DNA of 64,000 nt. It comes from Chaetoderma sp. LZ-2023a. Its lineage: Eukaryota > Mollusca > Caudofoveata > Chaetodermatida > Chaetodermatidae. Both the position numbers and the translations under genes were made by a program. Positions within the stretch are counted from its first letter, which is position 1. Every line of letters starts with the position of its first letter. The notes below the pieces were generated by a model, which was not told the DNA's origin, searched no databases, and saw only the letters and a program-made list of their open reading frames with translations. The stretch lies in the NCBI GenBank assembly GCA_034401795.1, contig JAVVLW010001659.1:124001-188000 (forward strand), written 5' to 3'. Below are positions 25,378 to 36,552 of the stretch, piece after piece.

Positions 25378-26216
25378 TGGCTGATTTCCTCTGTCACCTA
25401 TATGATGCCTATAGCCTCAAGCCTAACTCTATTGCTGGTTATAAGTCAGCTTTAATGACTGTTATTCCTTGCTTGGCTAATAGGGGGAGTGATGAAGTAA
25501 GTACATTAAATGTATTAATTAAAGGCATGGGCAATCTAAGACCAAGGAATCCTCCACTGATTCCGTCTTGGAGTTTATCACTGGTGCTCCAGGTACTAGG
25601 TGATAAGCCTTTTGAACCACTTAGTTCCATTTCTATGAAAATGTTAACTCTTAAAACTGTATTTTTAATTGCTGCGGCCTCGGCTAGGCGTAGGAGTGAA
25701 ATTCACGCCTTATCAGCCGAGGTTGACCGTTTTGTGGTTACAGGGGAAGGCCTTAAGCTTCTACCTAGGATTAATTTCTTGTCTAAAAATCAGTCATTGA
25801 AATATCCAGGTCAACCTATTTTTTTGCCATCTTTAACTAGATATGATCCTAATTCTAAAGTATGGTGCCCCGTACGGGCGCTGCTCCGGTACAAACAGCG
25901 TACTTCGGAGTGGCGTACCGACCAGTCAGCGTTATGGTTGTCATATATTGAACCCCATGGTAGGGCGTCTAAGGACACCATTTCTAGGTGGATTGTGGAA
26001 TGTATTCAATTTTGTCACAAATCCGCCACCGGGCGACAGGTTGACGTGGCCAAGGCTCACAGTGTCCGCGGTGTCGTGACATCCACTGCCCTTTTTAATG
26101 GGGTCCCTGTGGATGATATTATGTCAGTGGCTCAGTGGCACTGTGAGTCTAGTTTTACAGACCATTACCTCCGTGACACCTCTAACCCTCTCGCCTTGTC
26201 GATTTTGAAACAATAA
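23319..26216 (+). CDS. DIRS copy B tyrosine recombinase (long overlapping ORF)
   Basis: 965 codons. The C-terminal catalytic domain keeps the box I arginine (ARRRSEI), HSVRG and TDHYLRD. The N-terminal two thirds lie over the RT frame and stay open despite divergence from copy A. Same frame as gag, behind its TGA. Confidence 0.88.
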   Translation: MSTSIPRWTGGRPFGRPLARVEAVDSGPFSLAMAFGRVSSRLGDRPAIATVSRADLDSHSTGSGSEVVYRGGNKFPHTKRSHSAGTEVPGLLFNPVLSNKKHRRVEADSQPQAVEQVHRDTQFQDGDCALGVGGVRARDVDSIDRFEGCLFPHSHREEFPSIPEICISGPAVGIQGVTLRNFHGSSGLHPCGSRDHCIPPQEKHSSPHVHRRLAIESTHPGSVVRQSGDCFENSLGLGLDNQFPEIRANSIPEVCLPGHVLRSGDGVCVPHSGEGSSTHLGNSVGVRQSSCPGTGLLENAGLDGFFGTSHSTGRLAQASDPVVSHDTVDPEFRFAGLERAGVGASDSPPAMVVEYRESLAGGFANPSPPSGDCVYRCVDGGVGSLSGRVHSIRALGSGSVQGTYQSTRAKSSSPGPGTFLTESSGQDCSNSFRQLNSSDLHKPPGRNEVAQSLYDDMGTALLVPGSWDHLESSSYSGEVKSASRLIEPKDECFTHGMATKSMCGGSSVRPLGETQHRFVRDEEECEDDDVRLSDSRPKRFRNRCVSYQLGGNVCIRIPPSNPDSKGASENQAAGVPSASDRPGLAKPIVVYGSAGPSGLQSGSAASDGQPYLPGQGPSRQSVNVPIDCVDVVKESRIKEGFSEQAAMFMAKARRGSTSRAYNYKINRFAEWCSKRCIDPMESSIQVVADFLCHLYDAYSLKPNSIAGYKSALMTVIPCLANRGSDEVSTLNVLIKGMGNLRPRNPPLIPSWSLSLVLQVLGDKPFEPLSSISMKMLTLKTVFLIAAASARRRSEIHALSAEVDRFVVTGEGLKLLPRINFLSKNQSLKYPGQPIFLPSLTRYDPNSKVWCPVRALLRYKQRTSEWRTDQSALWLSYIEPHGRASKDTISRWIVECIQFCHKSATGRQVDVAKAHSVRGVVTSTALFNGVPVDDIMSVAQWHCESSFTDHYLRDTSNPLALSILKQ

Positions 26217-26744
26217 CCGCTTTATGTTTGTGAAGAGTGCCTCCGCATTGCTTATATACTTCGCCATTCAGCGACGGTGACAACCACTTGTCGGGACTGT
26301 ATCATCCTTCTCTGCTGGAGTCATGATGACAGCTTCCTAGGACAACAAGGTCAGTCTTGTTCATGTGTTGTTCATTGTTTGTATTGTCACGTTACCCAGT
26401 GTTATTAATATGGTGATGGTTTATGTGGGTTGTGGTTCTTTATAGAGAGTATACGAAAATGGAGCCTTTTCGTCTCTGTCCTATAGTACTTAGCACTAGT
26501 ACGAAGAGAGCGTGTAGGACATTGAGGTCATTTAATCTTCCTCCCAAGGGAGGGGGGGGAGCGCATATGACAAATCGGTCATCTCTCAGGCATCGGTTGT
26601 GTTATCCGATGGTTTATCAAATCCTGACTGTGTTTTCACACAGTTTCAGACGTCATAAGTGCCTTAAAACGCTTGAAAGCGTATAGGGAAGAGCTGGTCT
26701 TTTGACCTCGCCTCCCTCCCGCCAGATTCACTTTCGAATTCTGG
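26217..26744 (+). other. DIRS copy B 3' non-coding segment
   Basis: Between the recombinase stop and the internal complementary region, including a G-rich run near 26550. No gene seen. Confidence 0.6.
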
Positions 26745-26847
26745 CAATATCAAAAGTATTAGGGAGGTAAGTATACTCTTGATGTGAAATAAACGAAATC
26801 TAGGATTTCTTTTTTCACGAGAGAGTTGATACTTACCTCCCTAGATA
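26745..26847 (+). promoter_or_regulatory. Internal complementary region of DIRS copy B
   Basis: Reverse complement of left end plus right end, joined at 26789/26790. The junction again creates AATAAA. Confidence 0.87.
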
Positions 26848-26910
26848 CTGACCCGGCCTCTCCGCCCCACAGAGGCTCGGTCTTCAGGCTCTTGGTAGTT
26901 GCATGTGTTA

Positions 26911-27126
26911 GCCAATAAATGAGCCAGAGGAAGTAGTAGTCGGCGCATGCGCGGTGGTGGGGCGAGCATCCGCCGGACTACCTCTGACTCCCTGCCCAGT
27001 AGGGGCACCTAACTGTTTTTAATCTGAGTGTTTTATTGAGTGAAAGCCGATATTTAGCAATATCAAAAGTATTAGGGAGGTAAGTATCAACTCTCTCGTG
27101 AAAAAAGAAATCCTAGATTTCGTTTA
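26911..27126 (-). repeat. Right inverted terminal repeat, copy B
   Basis: Inverse of 20098-20290 plus the terminal CTAGATTTCGTTTA piece shared with copies A and C. Confidence 0.88.
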
Positions 27127-27187
27127 GATCCAACGAAAACTGGGTGCGAGCCAAAAACTCCTCAGATTTAACTTGAAAAGGAGGCAT
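27127..27187 (-). pseudogene. First codons of the split SGNH-like ORF
   Basis: On the minus strand an ATG (complement of 27185-27187) opens MPPFQVKSEEFLARTQFSLD directly against the DIRS copy B end. The remainder lies at 19424-20097. The exact target-site bases at the junction are ambiguous because the DIRS ends are T-rich, so the join is not written out. Confidence 0.55.
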
Positions 27188-27954
27188 AAGCTGAGTATTG
27201 TTTCAACGGAGTAACTAGCAATGTGATTATGAACTTTTTGAATTAATAATAACAAGAAAAAAACCCAAAACAAATAGTGTTCAGCGTAATTAGTAAACCT
27301 AATATTACAATTGAAACATATTTGCTAATTAGAAGGGAGATTACCCTCTAATGTTCAAAAAGTTAATAATAATGATAATAATAACAACAAAAGTGATTTA
27401 TATCACTTCTTTATTTCAAATAATTCTGAAATAAACAAAGAAATTGAACTGTAATTAACATATAAAGAAATATCGAAAAACCGACGGTTAAATTACAGCT
27501 CAGAATCGCGTACATATGACACTGAAGACAACTAACAATAACAATCCAGAAACTATAGGGTTGTCATTCCACGGAATACTGACATAGATGATAGGAACTA
27601 AGCACGAAAATATACCTCAATTCATTACAGTTCAAATAAATAACATTGAATCTTGAATTTATGACGTATATGACGTGTGTATGTAAGGTATATTAATCTA
27701 TATACCCGACATTTGCATGCTATAGTATAAATAAATAATATATATTTAACTATAACTCACCTATCATTTGTGATTGTTAAATCCTACAAAAATAACTATC
27801 AAATAATCAAAATGGCGGCCAGAGTCTGTAAAATTGACGTTCGGGCAGGACTAGAGTAGTCTTTATATTTCCGAGAATTCTATCTTTTTTACAGCAAAAT
27901 CGTGAGTAGAATTTAGAAATAACTAATAACAATTTTTAATTTAGGGCCCAAAGT
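27188..27954 (-). other. 5' leader of the Ty3-like element
   Basis: About 770 nt between the primer site and the first ORF. AT-rich with simple AAT/AAC runs near 27365. No ORF seen. Confidence 0.55.
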
Positions 27955-27967
27955 ACTCCTGACACCA
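27955..27967 (-). promoter_or_regulatory. Primer-binding site matching tRNA-Leu 3' end
   Basis: On the minus strand TGGTGTCAGGAGT begins two bases inside the 5' LTR. It is complementary to the acceptor end of animal tRNA-Leu (…ACTCCTGACA plus CCA). Confidence 0.75.
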
Positions 27968-27969
27968 TT

Positions 27970-28162
27970 TGTAGTAACTTAACTACGTATAAAAGGTTAC
28001 TCACCCAACAGAGGTCTTGAATCGGCCAGTGGAACCAGCGGCAGATGTGCACGGTTCAGGTTCCAAGGTACGACTGTCGGGCATCCGTAGAAACGTCGGG
28101 AATCAGCTAGCCCGGCAGCCGCGAAACCCGAACTGCGGAATTGCGGGATACCGCCAGCACCA
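27970..28162 (-). repeat. 5' LTR of the Ty3-like element
   Basis: 193 bp, TG...CA on the minus strand, paired with 4522-4714. Both contain TATAAAAGG on the plus strand, antisense to the element. Confidence 0.85.
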
Positions 28163-28870
28163 CAAAACTATAATTTGAGAATCACTATGAATGAATCCAA
28201 AACAGAGTTCACCCACATATAGCTTTCGGCAAATCATGAAGGTAAAGAAAATGACTCTCCCCTTTGGTGGCGAACCTTGGAGGAAAATCCTAGGCTCACT
28301 GCTTTTCAGTACTGCTGACATTGCTGTATGCTGCATCATGAGGAGCATAGCTTTCCAGTCCTGGAAGCTATGGATTCATAGATCAAAGATGCCCTTGACA
28401 AAAAGGCTATGGTTATACAATGCAACCTGCGTATCCCTGATGCTGTACAACTGTAACAGCTGGGCAGCTCCAAAGGGAACTCTATACAAACTTGATGCCT
28501 ACCACCACAAAGACCTCCACACCGTCACTGGGCACTGATAGGCATACAACATAATTTCCAATGATGCACTATACAAGATGTGTAATACATGTCTGCTGTT
28601 CATAAAAGTCACCCAGCAAAGATGGTCTATGTTTGGCCATGTGCTAAGGCCGTAAGAAGAGCCTTGGAATTCGCCCTACCTGAAACGAGTAAATATAAAG
28701 CCAGGAGTGGATGTCACTGCATAAATCTGTTATGCATGCTGCTTTGTGACCTGAAGAGAGCATGACTCGGTACACTCAGATCAAGAATGGACCTGAGGAA
28801 GATAACAGTTTTTCCTGAGGACAAGACACAGTGGTGAAACATGAAGAAGGACTGTTTGTCCTGAATGTAT
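28163..28870 (+). pseudogene. Decayed LINE reverse-transcriptase fragment, part 3
   Basis: Resumes the LINE broken at 4521. It shows NESKTEFTHI-like, RSIAFQSWKLWIHRSKMPL, LYNATCVSLMLYN and LDAYHHKDLHTVTGH blocks, then a GHVLR-like block in a shifted frame. This is the thumb end of a non-LTR reverse transcriptase and is full of stops. Together with the two left pieces it dates the Ty3 insertion as younger than the LINE. Confidence 0.65.
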
Positions 28871-28919
28871 GTGCCATTTTGGTAATTCTACATCATAGGA
28901 TTCCGGAGATATTCCTTTG

Positions 28920-28990
28920 ACAGATGGACGGATGGACAGATGGGCAGGCAGGCAGGCAGGCAGGCAGACAGACAGACAGACGGACTGACA
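28920..28990. repeat. GACAGATG/GGCA microsatellite
   Basis: Runs of GGCAGGCAGGCAGG followed by CAGACAGACAGA. Confidence 0.8.
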
Positions 28991-29494
28991 GTACCAACCT
29001 CGACATACTCACACAGCCCTTTGGTGGCATGAGCAATAATCTGTTACTTAGTTAACTGACTTTGAATAGTAACTTGCATACATCATTGTCATTGGTATAC
29101 ACATTTGATTCTCAGAAATTATGAACCCTAATAAGTACAACATTATCATTGAGATGTAATATGCCAGAAACAATGTTGATCAGCAGAAGCACTTTTGTAT
29201 CTTGGTGTGCAGTGTTTTCTGTGACTACTGTCATATCATATAACGCAACATATGACTCATATCTAATGATTTTGTTCTTGACACCAGAATTAATATCAAT
29301 CTGCTACTGATTGACATATTTTGTCTTTGTATATTATCCTGGAATCTTTATTTGCAGTGATCCAAATTTTGAGAATTTATCCCATTGTTTGGTGGAGTCC
29401 TGAGTTCTGTGGTAATAAGGGGAACTGTATGTGTGGGGAAAATCTACTTGAACTGTCACTATCTGCATCATTCTACATGTGTTTATAATAAACC
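28991..29494. other. Intron sequence without recognised feature
   Basis: AT-rich. The minus-strand frame at 29334-29522 has no recognisable features and runs into a MITE. Confidence 0.35.
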
Positions 29495-29880
29495 TTTCCA
29501 GTTTTGGCCATACCCCGCCCACCTCTAGCTAAGCTCTACCCACACTTCACCATGTTGTGATTGATCGATCCCCGAATGCCCTAACTATCAATTTCTTGAA
29601 AACTATACGGGTAAGCTGTTGAATATTTTGTAACTAATTTGACTGGGTGCTGTTGCTGACTATGGCAGCACCCAGTCAAATTAGTTTCAAATATTCAACA
29701 GAATATTTATAAATAAACAAAGACATACAATTCATGCAAAAATGCATAGTCCATCTTCAAATATGCATTCATGACATACTTATCTACGTCATTCATTATG
29801 ATGTCATTGTACAAGTCATGTAGTTGATTATGACATCATATGATTGATGGATAGAGTGGAAAGATCCATTGTGGCAACAG
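29495..29880 (+). mobile_element. Hairpin MITE, family 2 copy
   Basis: A full-length-looking copy. It runs from TTTCCAGTTTTGGCCATACC through the GACTGGGTGCTGTTGCTG hairpin to GGATAGAGTGGAAAGATCC. Confidence 0.75.
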
Positions 29881-30454
29881 CCCTCTACTCAGGTAATTGT
29901 TGGTAATTACTGTTGAATCATCAAAACTGTGTCAATGTCAGTTCAAGTACATACAAAGAATATGCCTTCTTAATGTTCAGTTTTCTCACAGTGATTAACA
30001 TTTGTTTTGCACATGTTTTATGTTATTTAGCAACTGGAAACTAATTTCATTTTAACTCCATTACTATATGAGTCGACAGAAATGATCAGAAATTTGAAAA
30101 TATTTGAAATGCACAAATTTTGCACAGAATGATGAGATTCTTTTGGGTAATACCAGACTCTGACTATTAAACTAAATGCATGGTGCGAGAGTATGCTGAT
30201 GATGTGCTCTATAGCATAAGCTTAGGCCCTGCCAAATATTTAATTTATAATCCGTAGTATCAAAATACAAAGTCAGACTGGAGAAAATAATGCAAACCGC
30301 CTTTGTGAGGAAAGGTGTACTGATAGTCATGCAGTATATGCAGAACTGTGTGTTCACTTCATGCACCTGTTCTATGCTGCCGATGTGTGCCTGAAAACTC
30401 AGAACAGAACAAGTATTTTCCCTTGATGGTTATCATAAGTGTTGAACAATAAAG
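29881..30454. other. Intron sequence without recognised feature
   Basis: No exon or named repeat seen. Small ORFs lack any domain signal. Confidence 0.35.
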
Positions 30455-30800
30455 TGATTCATATCTAGCTATGACCCTACCATTTCTAGCTAAGCTCCAT
30501 CCACTTTTGCGTGTGCTGGAATTGATTTGAACCTTTGTAGCCTAAATCAGGGTAACTGCAGGTAAGCTAACTATGTGACTGGATGTTAATGCTGCCTGGG
30601 GGCTTTTGGTTTTAAAATGTCCAAAAAAATGGTATGAATTTATAAATTCACCAAAGGTATACAATTCGTACAATTTTGTGCTGAATCTTTGGATTTTCAT
30701 GACAGAGCTATGTGATTATGATTGTAACATCAGTTGACATGTGACATATTTGATTATGATGTCAGATGACTGACAGGGTGGATCCCTCTATTACAAGACT
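30455..30800 (+). mobile_element. Degenerate family 2 MITE copy
   Basis: Recognisable blocks are AGCTAAGCTCCATCCAC, GACTGGATGTTAATGCTGCC and GATGTCAGATGACTGACAGG, in family order but heavily mutated. Confidence 0.55.
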
Positions 30801-30991
30801 GATAGAATGGTTCTGATCAGAGTCTCAATGTTAAAACCTGTTAACTCACACATAATTTAGTGAAATATGCCCGCCTGGAATGGACAGTGATTAAGGGCAT
30901 TATCCAGAGATCAAGTTAAGCCTATTAAATGAAGTAATTTACTGTATGTTACATTTGAATATCCAAGAGTAACTGTTTGTTCTGTTTCTAG

Positions 30992-31952
<961 letters not shown>

Positions 31953-32094
31953 GGAAAATTCACATTCAAAAATGGCCGTATTTATGAAGGAATGTTTGAG
32001 AAAGATCACATTGTAGAATATCCAGACTTTAATCTAGGTGGAGCAACCAGCCCTGATGTAAGCATGATCCGTACCAGAACACCACTGCCTTTTG
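31953..32094 (+). CDS. RSPH10B: RSPH10B exon: last MORN unit
   Basis: 142 nt between TTTTCAG and G|GTAAGA. Encodes GKFTFKNGRIYEGMFEKDHI and then a linker ending in RTRTPLPF. Completes the MORN array and starts the linker to the helical region. Confidence 0.88.
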
Positions 32095-32235
32095 GTAAGA
32101 ATTAGCACTTGTTATTTCAAACAATAAGCTTCTCTTGGCCTGCGATTGGACATTCAATAAATTACCACTTACAATTCGTCGGACAGCATGAGTGTGTGTT
32201 CCTCAAGATTAAATGTTTACATTGTTCTGTTGTAG

Positions 32236-32354
32236 AGAACTTGTCGGTGCATAGTAACATGTCTAAGAACACAGTCAGCCCAAGCTTTCAGCTGGATGTG
32301 CAACAGTTATTGCAGAGCTTTACAGATTTAGACCATGAAGAGGAAGCGAAGCAG
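32236..32354 (+). CDS. RSPH10B: RSPH10B exon: linker
   Basis: 119 nt, joined in phase 1. Encodes ENLSVHSNMSK... and SFQLDVQQLLQSF..., acidic at its end. Acceptor TTGTAG, donor CAG|GTAATA. Confidence 0.82.
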
Positions 32355-32939
32355 GTAATACCATGCAGAAAACATGACAATATTAGAATTTTGACATCTC
32401 AGTGAGTCGGCATGTATTTAAGTGTCTCGTCAATGTATTTGTTGAAAAACGTTTCCTAGCACCACTTTTGTTAAAAGCTCTGTGATAATGTTTATCCACT
32501 CTGATGCCATAGTTACTGCCATGGAAAATGGCTACTTTACCCAACAGTCAATTTATCATAATGTATCTATCTGACCCAAGGCAAATCTAATAAATATAGA
32601 AATAGGGTACTAGTTTCCAATAACTGTTTAAATGTTGCTTCTGTGAAAATAAATTTGATGAATTGTGAAGCAGAAATTCAATGATCTAAATTGTAAGTTT
32701 ATCGGTGTAAAATTTTTATAATTAATTAATTAATTCATAAATATGGACAAAACCTGTCAGGAAAATAAGTTTTTAATAATAGATGTGATGGTGATTTGTC
32801 TGCCATCCATAGTTTATCACCCATCAACATTGGGTCTATCTATTCCCATTTCCCATTTGTGCATGGAGTCGATTCAAATTTGGCAGATGTTTCTTTTGGT
32901 CTTGATATGACTGCCAAGTGATCATCTAGAAAATTGGTT
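32355..32939. other. Intron sequence without recognised feature
   Basis: No exon seen. Some resemblance to phrases at 31700-31760 (ACCCARYARTCAATTTMTC), perhaps an old repeat. Confidence 0.35.
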
Positions 32940-33330
32940 TCCATACATAATTTTGTAATGGAGGAATCCAGTTTCTCAGTCAGTCATATGACGTGATAAT
33001 CAACTACGTCACATGTAGGCTAACATCATAATCAATTACTCCATGAATGATGTGATATAGTTAGTCTCAAACATTTAATAGTCCGTCAAGTTGTACGAAT
33101 TGTATGTCTTTGTTATTTAGTAAACATTCCGTTGAATTTTTTAAATCTAATTTGACTGGCCAACAGCACCAAGTCAAGTTAGTTTCAAATTATTCAGCAG
33201 CTTACCTGTATAGTTTTTTTGTGAATTGGGTTTCCGGGAGTGTAGGGATAGATTGATCCCAACATTGGCAAAGTGTGTGTGGAGCTTAGTTAGAGATTGG
33301 TGGGGGCCTAAGTAAAACTGGAACCTATCA
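32940..33330 (-). mobile_element. Family 2 MITE, inverted copy
   Basis: The family order is reversed. It begins GGAGGAATCCAGTTTCTCAG and ends TGGAGCTTAGTTAGAG...AAACTGGAA, so the AATCCAGTTT ends look like short terminal inverted repeats. Confidence 0.7.
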
Positions 33331-33359
33331 TTAATTTATTGTGTCTGTGGTGTTTTCAG

Positions 33360-33546
33360 GTCATGTGTGTGATGATGAGACATACAATGACTCTCAGAAA
33401 GATCTATCAGTTCTACGGTCAGCTTGGATATGAAGGCAGTCCAGATAATACATACATTATCAATCGTATGCAGTTTTGGAGATTTCTTAAAGACTGTCGC
33501 TTGCACCACCATGGGAAAGTGCTTATGGATATGGACAGGCTACTAG
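33360..33546 (+). CDS. RSPH10B: RSPH10B exon: conserved helical region
   Basis: 187 nt. Encodes RKIYQFYGQLGYEGSPDN and FWRFLKDCRLHHHGKVLMDMDRLLG. The WRFLKDC...HHH...MDR block is a strong RSPH10B signature. Acceptor GTTTTCAG, donor G|GTACCA. Confidence 0.92.
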
Positions 33547-33599
33547 GTACCATGGGAGCGAAGTATAAGATCTGAGGATTATAATTAGAAATTAAAATG

Positions 33600-34795
33600 A
33601 GAAATTATGTAGAAAACTACAGGTAAGCTGCTGATTATTTTGAAACTAATTTGACTTGGTGCTGTTGCTGCATATAGCAGTCAAATTAGTTTCAAAATGC
33701 TGTAAATCGCCTATTAATAACCACATCCTTAATAGAAGTGGTATGCCAATTTTCAAGGTTCAGCCATCCTAATTTGTTAAAACAGCAAATGTATCTAATA
33801 GAAGTCATATCCAAATTTCAGCAGTTTGTGTAAAGAAAGATGTTTTAGGAGTTAAATAACTTATAAATGTTGAAAGAGATTTGAAACAAAATTTTGCAAT
33901 AACTTCACGGAAATACCATCGAAATTACGTCACTTCCTTTTATGATACAACTATCAAAGAAAAAAGTTATTTTAACAGGTACCAATTATGTGGATCGGAT
34001 TGAATGTATAACACTTGGTTAACATCACGTAATGATTATATATATAGTACATTCCGAGTTCCTGAGTCCAGTATATTAGGTCCATAAAACATAGACGATT
34101 CTAATGTGTATTAATCAGCTTCCGCTATAGGACGAGGTTACGCAGTTACTCTCATAGCTACTCGAAGCTACTATCCTATCCTAATTATATGGATTGCGCA
34201 AGTATCTACCCGGGTACTAATTTTGGCATCTTCGCGCTACATCTTCGCGCTACTCAAGTAGTGACCTAAACTCATCCTGTAGTGGAAGCTGATACATCAC
34301 ATGATTTTCTCTCGTCAACATTTTATGTCAAAATTAGGGTTAAATTTGATGAAATAAACGATGTTTAATAAAGTATACGCAAGATTTAGGCGGCCCCAAT
34401 TAATAATTTGACTCCCGCGATGGTGGATATAAGGTATACATTAATCATAGGCATAAGACGGTAAGAATTTTTGGCGTGCAAATGTGTTAAATTTTTGTGC
34501 TGTTTTTTAAGATTATTTTAGAGAACCGATTTCAATTTTTTCTCGAAATATCCCTAATAGAAGTCGACCTCCTTTTTCTCAGAGATTTGGATTTAAAGAA
34601 TTTACTGCCCTTGTCCTATTAGAAGCCGTGGTTATTAATGAGCGATTTTCGGTATGCAACAGCATATTTGTTAAATGGTAAAGCCATCATTCATGATGTC
34701 ATTGATTATGACATCACCCTACACGTCACATAGTTGATTATGAATTCTTATGATGGATGGATAAACTGAAATGTCCATTGCCCTTTAAGATGTCA
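33600..34795 (+). mobile_element. Family 2 MITE split by a TIR element
   Basis: The left half (33600-33706, with the TTGACTTGGTGCTGTTGCTG hairpin) and the right half (34656-34795, GTCATTGATTATGACATC...GGATGGATAAACTG) are separated by the inserted element at 33707-34655. Confidence 0.65.
33707..34655. mobile_element. Non-autonomous TIR transposon with long internal palindrome
   Basis: The ends AAATCGCCTATTAATAACCAC and, in reverse complement, AAATCGCTCATTAATAACCAC are inverted (about 25 bp). Inside, AATCAGCTTCCGCTATAGG near 34115 is matched in inverse by GTAGTGGAAGCTGAT near 34280. The phrase TAATAGAAG recurs near both ends. It interrupts a family 2 MITE. The target duplication is unclear (perhaps ATGC) and no ORF is present. 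Confidence 0.65.
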
Positions 34796-34930
34796 CGAAC
34801 TACATTTGAATACATGGATGAACTCAATGCCTGTTCATCATGATATCTAACAGTGGACAATTTGGAGTCAATAGAATGAATGCAAGTGTATCAGAGGACA
34901 TTATATAAAGTGTTTTTCTTGTTTGTGCAG

Positions 34931-35042
34931 GATATGACAAGGCTGTTTTTGAGATGCATAACCCAAATGAGCGAATTCTGTTCAGAACCTTTCTCAATAA
35001 TCTTGTTGCATTATCTTTCCATATCTACCACAAACTGCATAA
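34931..35042 (+). CDS. RSPH10B: RSPH10B exon
   Basis: 112 nt. Encodes YDKAVFEMHNPNERILFRTF then LNNLVALSFHIYHKLHK. The RTFLN-x-L-x5-HIYH block matches RSPH10B. Donor AA|GTAAGT, phase 2, fitting the next exon at 44546. Confidence 0.92.
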
Positions 35043-35094
35043 GTAAGTGAATGATATATACTGTCTTTAGGCTGCATTCAATGCCAGTGTACAT

Positions 35095-35130
35095 GGGTGT
35101 GTGTGTGTGTGTTTGCAAGCATACGATAGA

Positions 35131-35202
<72 letters not shown>
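35095..35202. repeat. (GT)n microsatellite
   Basis: Long uninterrupted TG/GT run with a few variant units. Frames across it are artefacts. Confidence 0.95.
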
Positions 35203-35736
35203 GCATGTGTGTGCGCACCCAACGCGAGTGTTCGTGCATGTGTGTGAGAGAGCTTGAGCCTGACCATGTGTTTACAATGCCATTTTTAGGCATTAACTTT
35301 AGATAGCATGGGTAAATTATGATTTGATTTTGTCAAAGATTTTATTTCTAATTACTTATCGTGATTTTCTAAGTTACATTCAGAAAAGGTTACTGTCACT
35401 AACCAAAGGGAGATGATCAAATATTCTCCAGTCGCTGATATTCCAGTGTCATGGAGAGAACGCCGACTTGCCTGATCGATAAGATAACATTGTAGAATTT
35501 TATATTAAAAACTACAACTTCAACACCCTCTCCCTTGCATAGCAGTAGGATATCAGTTTTCCAGCGATGGTAGCAAGAAACCTTTAAGTTTAGCAAAACC
35601 TTCCGCATACCTGGCAGTAATAAGGAATAGCAAAATAACATTGAAATCACTTTGCCCAATTTTAAGGCCACTGTGATCTTGGCGGAAAATATTGATATTT
35701 CATTTTCATCTTTGTTTGCATTTAGCTGTACTATAG
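35203..35736. other. Intron sequence without recognised feature
   Basis: No exon or named repeat seen between the two microsatellites. Confidence 0.35.
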
Positions 35737-35847
<111 letters not shown>

Positions 35848-35859
35848 AATAAAGCCATA

Positions 35860-36110
35860 ACTGAGGTCTATGACAGCAATGGCACCTAGTGAAATATGTT
35901 TCAATATATTCAACAGAATTTTTGTTAAATAGTAACTCCATCAAGGACATAGACTTCATACACTTGACAGACTTTAAATGTTCATGACTGAACTAGATAC
36001 GTCATTCATTATGCATTTTGATTGTGTCTTGAGCCTACATATGACCCTACAATTGACGTAACAGAATTGAGTATAATGTCATATACTTGAGTGACAGATC
36101 AGATCCATCC
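35860..36110 (+). mobile_element. Partial family 2 MITE
   Basis: Blocks TTTCAATATATTCAACAGAA, TCATTCATTATG and AATTGAGTATAATGTCATAT are in family order. The left half is missing. Confidence 0.5.
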
Positions 36111-36216
36111 ATTGAGTTCAGAAATTTGTAAGATAGGTCATGTGACACTGAATTTTACCCTGTACACAGAACAATTTACAGATTTTATATCTCGTATTAT
36201 CAAGCATCAATGGATC

Positions 36217-36409
36217 TTTCACTTCAAGAGTATACTTACCTCCCTAATACTTTTGATATTGCTAAATATTGGCTTTCACTCAATAAACACTCAGATTTAA
36301 AACAGTTAGGTGCCCCTACTGGGCAGGGAGTCAGAGCGTAGTCTGGCGGATGCCAGCCCCACCACCGCGCATGCGCAGACTAGCACTTCCTCTTTGCTAG
36401 ATTATTGGC
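36217..36409 (+). repeat. Left inverted terminal repeat, copy C
   Basis: Essentially identical to the copy A left repeat and inverse of 43051-43266. Confidence 0.88.
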
Positions 36410-36501
36410 AAAGAGAACACACATGTCTTTTGAAACATAAGCTTTTCTTACTCTTAAACTGTTTATTTGGTGTTATTTTGGAGTGATAGTATCTGATTTG
36501 G

Positions 36502-36552
36502 ATGGCAGGAGGGAACACTTCGCCACAGGAGGACTTAGGACCTTTAAATCAG
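36502..36552 (+). CDS. DIRS copy C gag, predicted exon 1
   Basis: Encodes MAGGNTSPQEDLGPLNQ, two substitutions from copy A, with donor CAG|GTGACT. Confidence 0.68.

Larger units (their letters stand above)
20098..27126 (+). mobile_element. DIRS-type retrotransposon, copy B
   Basis: Same architecture and length (7.0 kb) as copy A but clearly diverged throughout. Terminal repeats, internal complementary region and all three ORFs are intact. It is inserted in the SGNH-like ORF of the Ty3-like element without a visible target duplication. Confidence 0.92.
4522..28162 (-). mobile_element. Ty3/gypsy-like LTR retrotransposon carrying two nested DIRS insertions
   Basis: Two 193-bp direct repeats (4522-4714 and 27970-28162) bound the element. 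They differ at about four positions by eye, roughly 2%. Reading on the minus strand the order is 5' LTR, tRNA-Leu-type primer site, leader, SGNH-like ORF, HhH-Gag-protease-RT-RNase H-integrase polyprotein, hairpin repeats, a 2-kb non-coding tail, polypurine tract and 3' LTR. The flanks read CAAAC and CAAAA, a 5-bp target duplication with one mismatch, and the interrupted LINE reads on across them. Removing the two DIRS copies (6688-13719 and 20098-27126) leaves about 9.6 kb. The integrase order after RT/RNase H places it in the Ty3 group. Confidence 0.9.

Noticed and set aside
35051..35293. Poly-VC / poly-HT frames
   Set aside because: Translation of a GT microsatellite.
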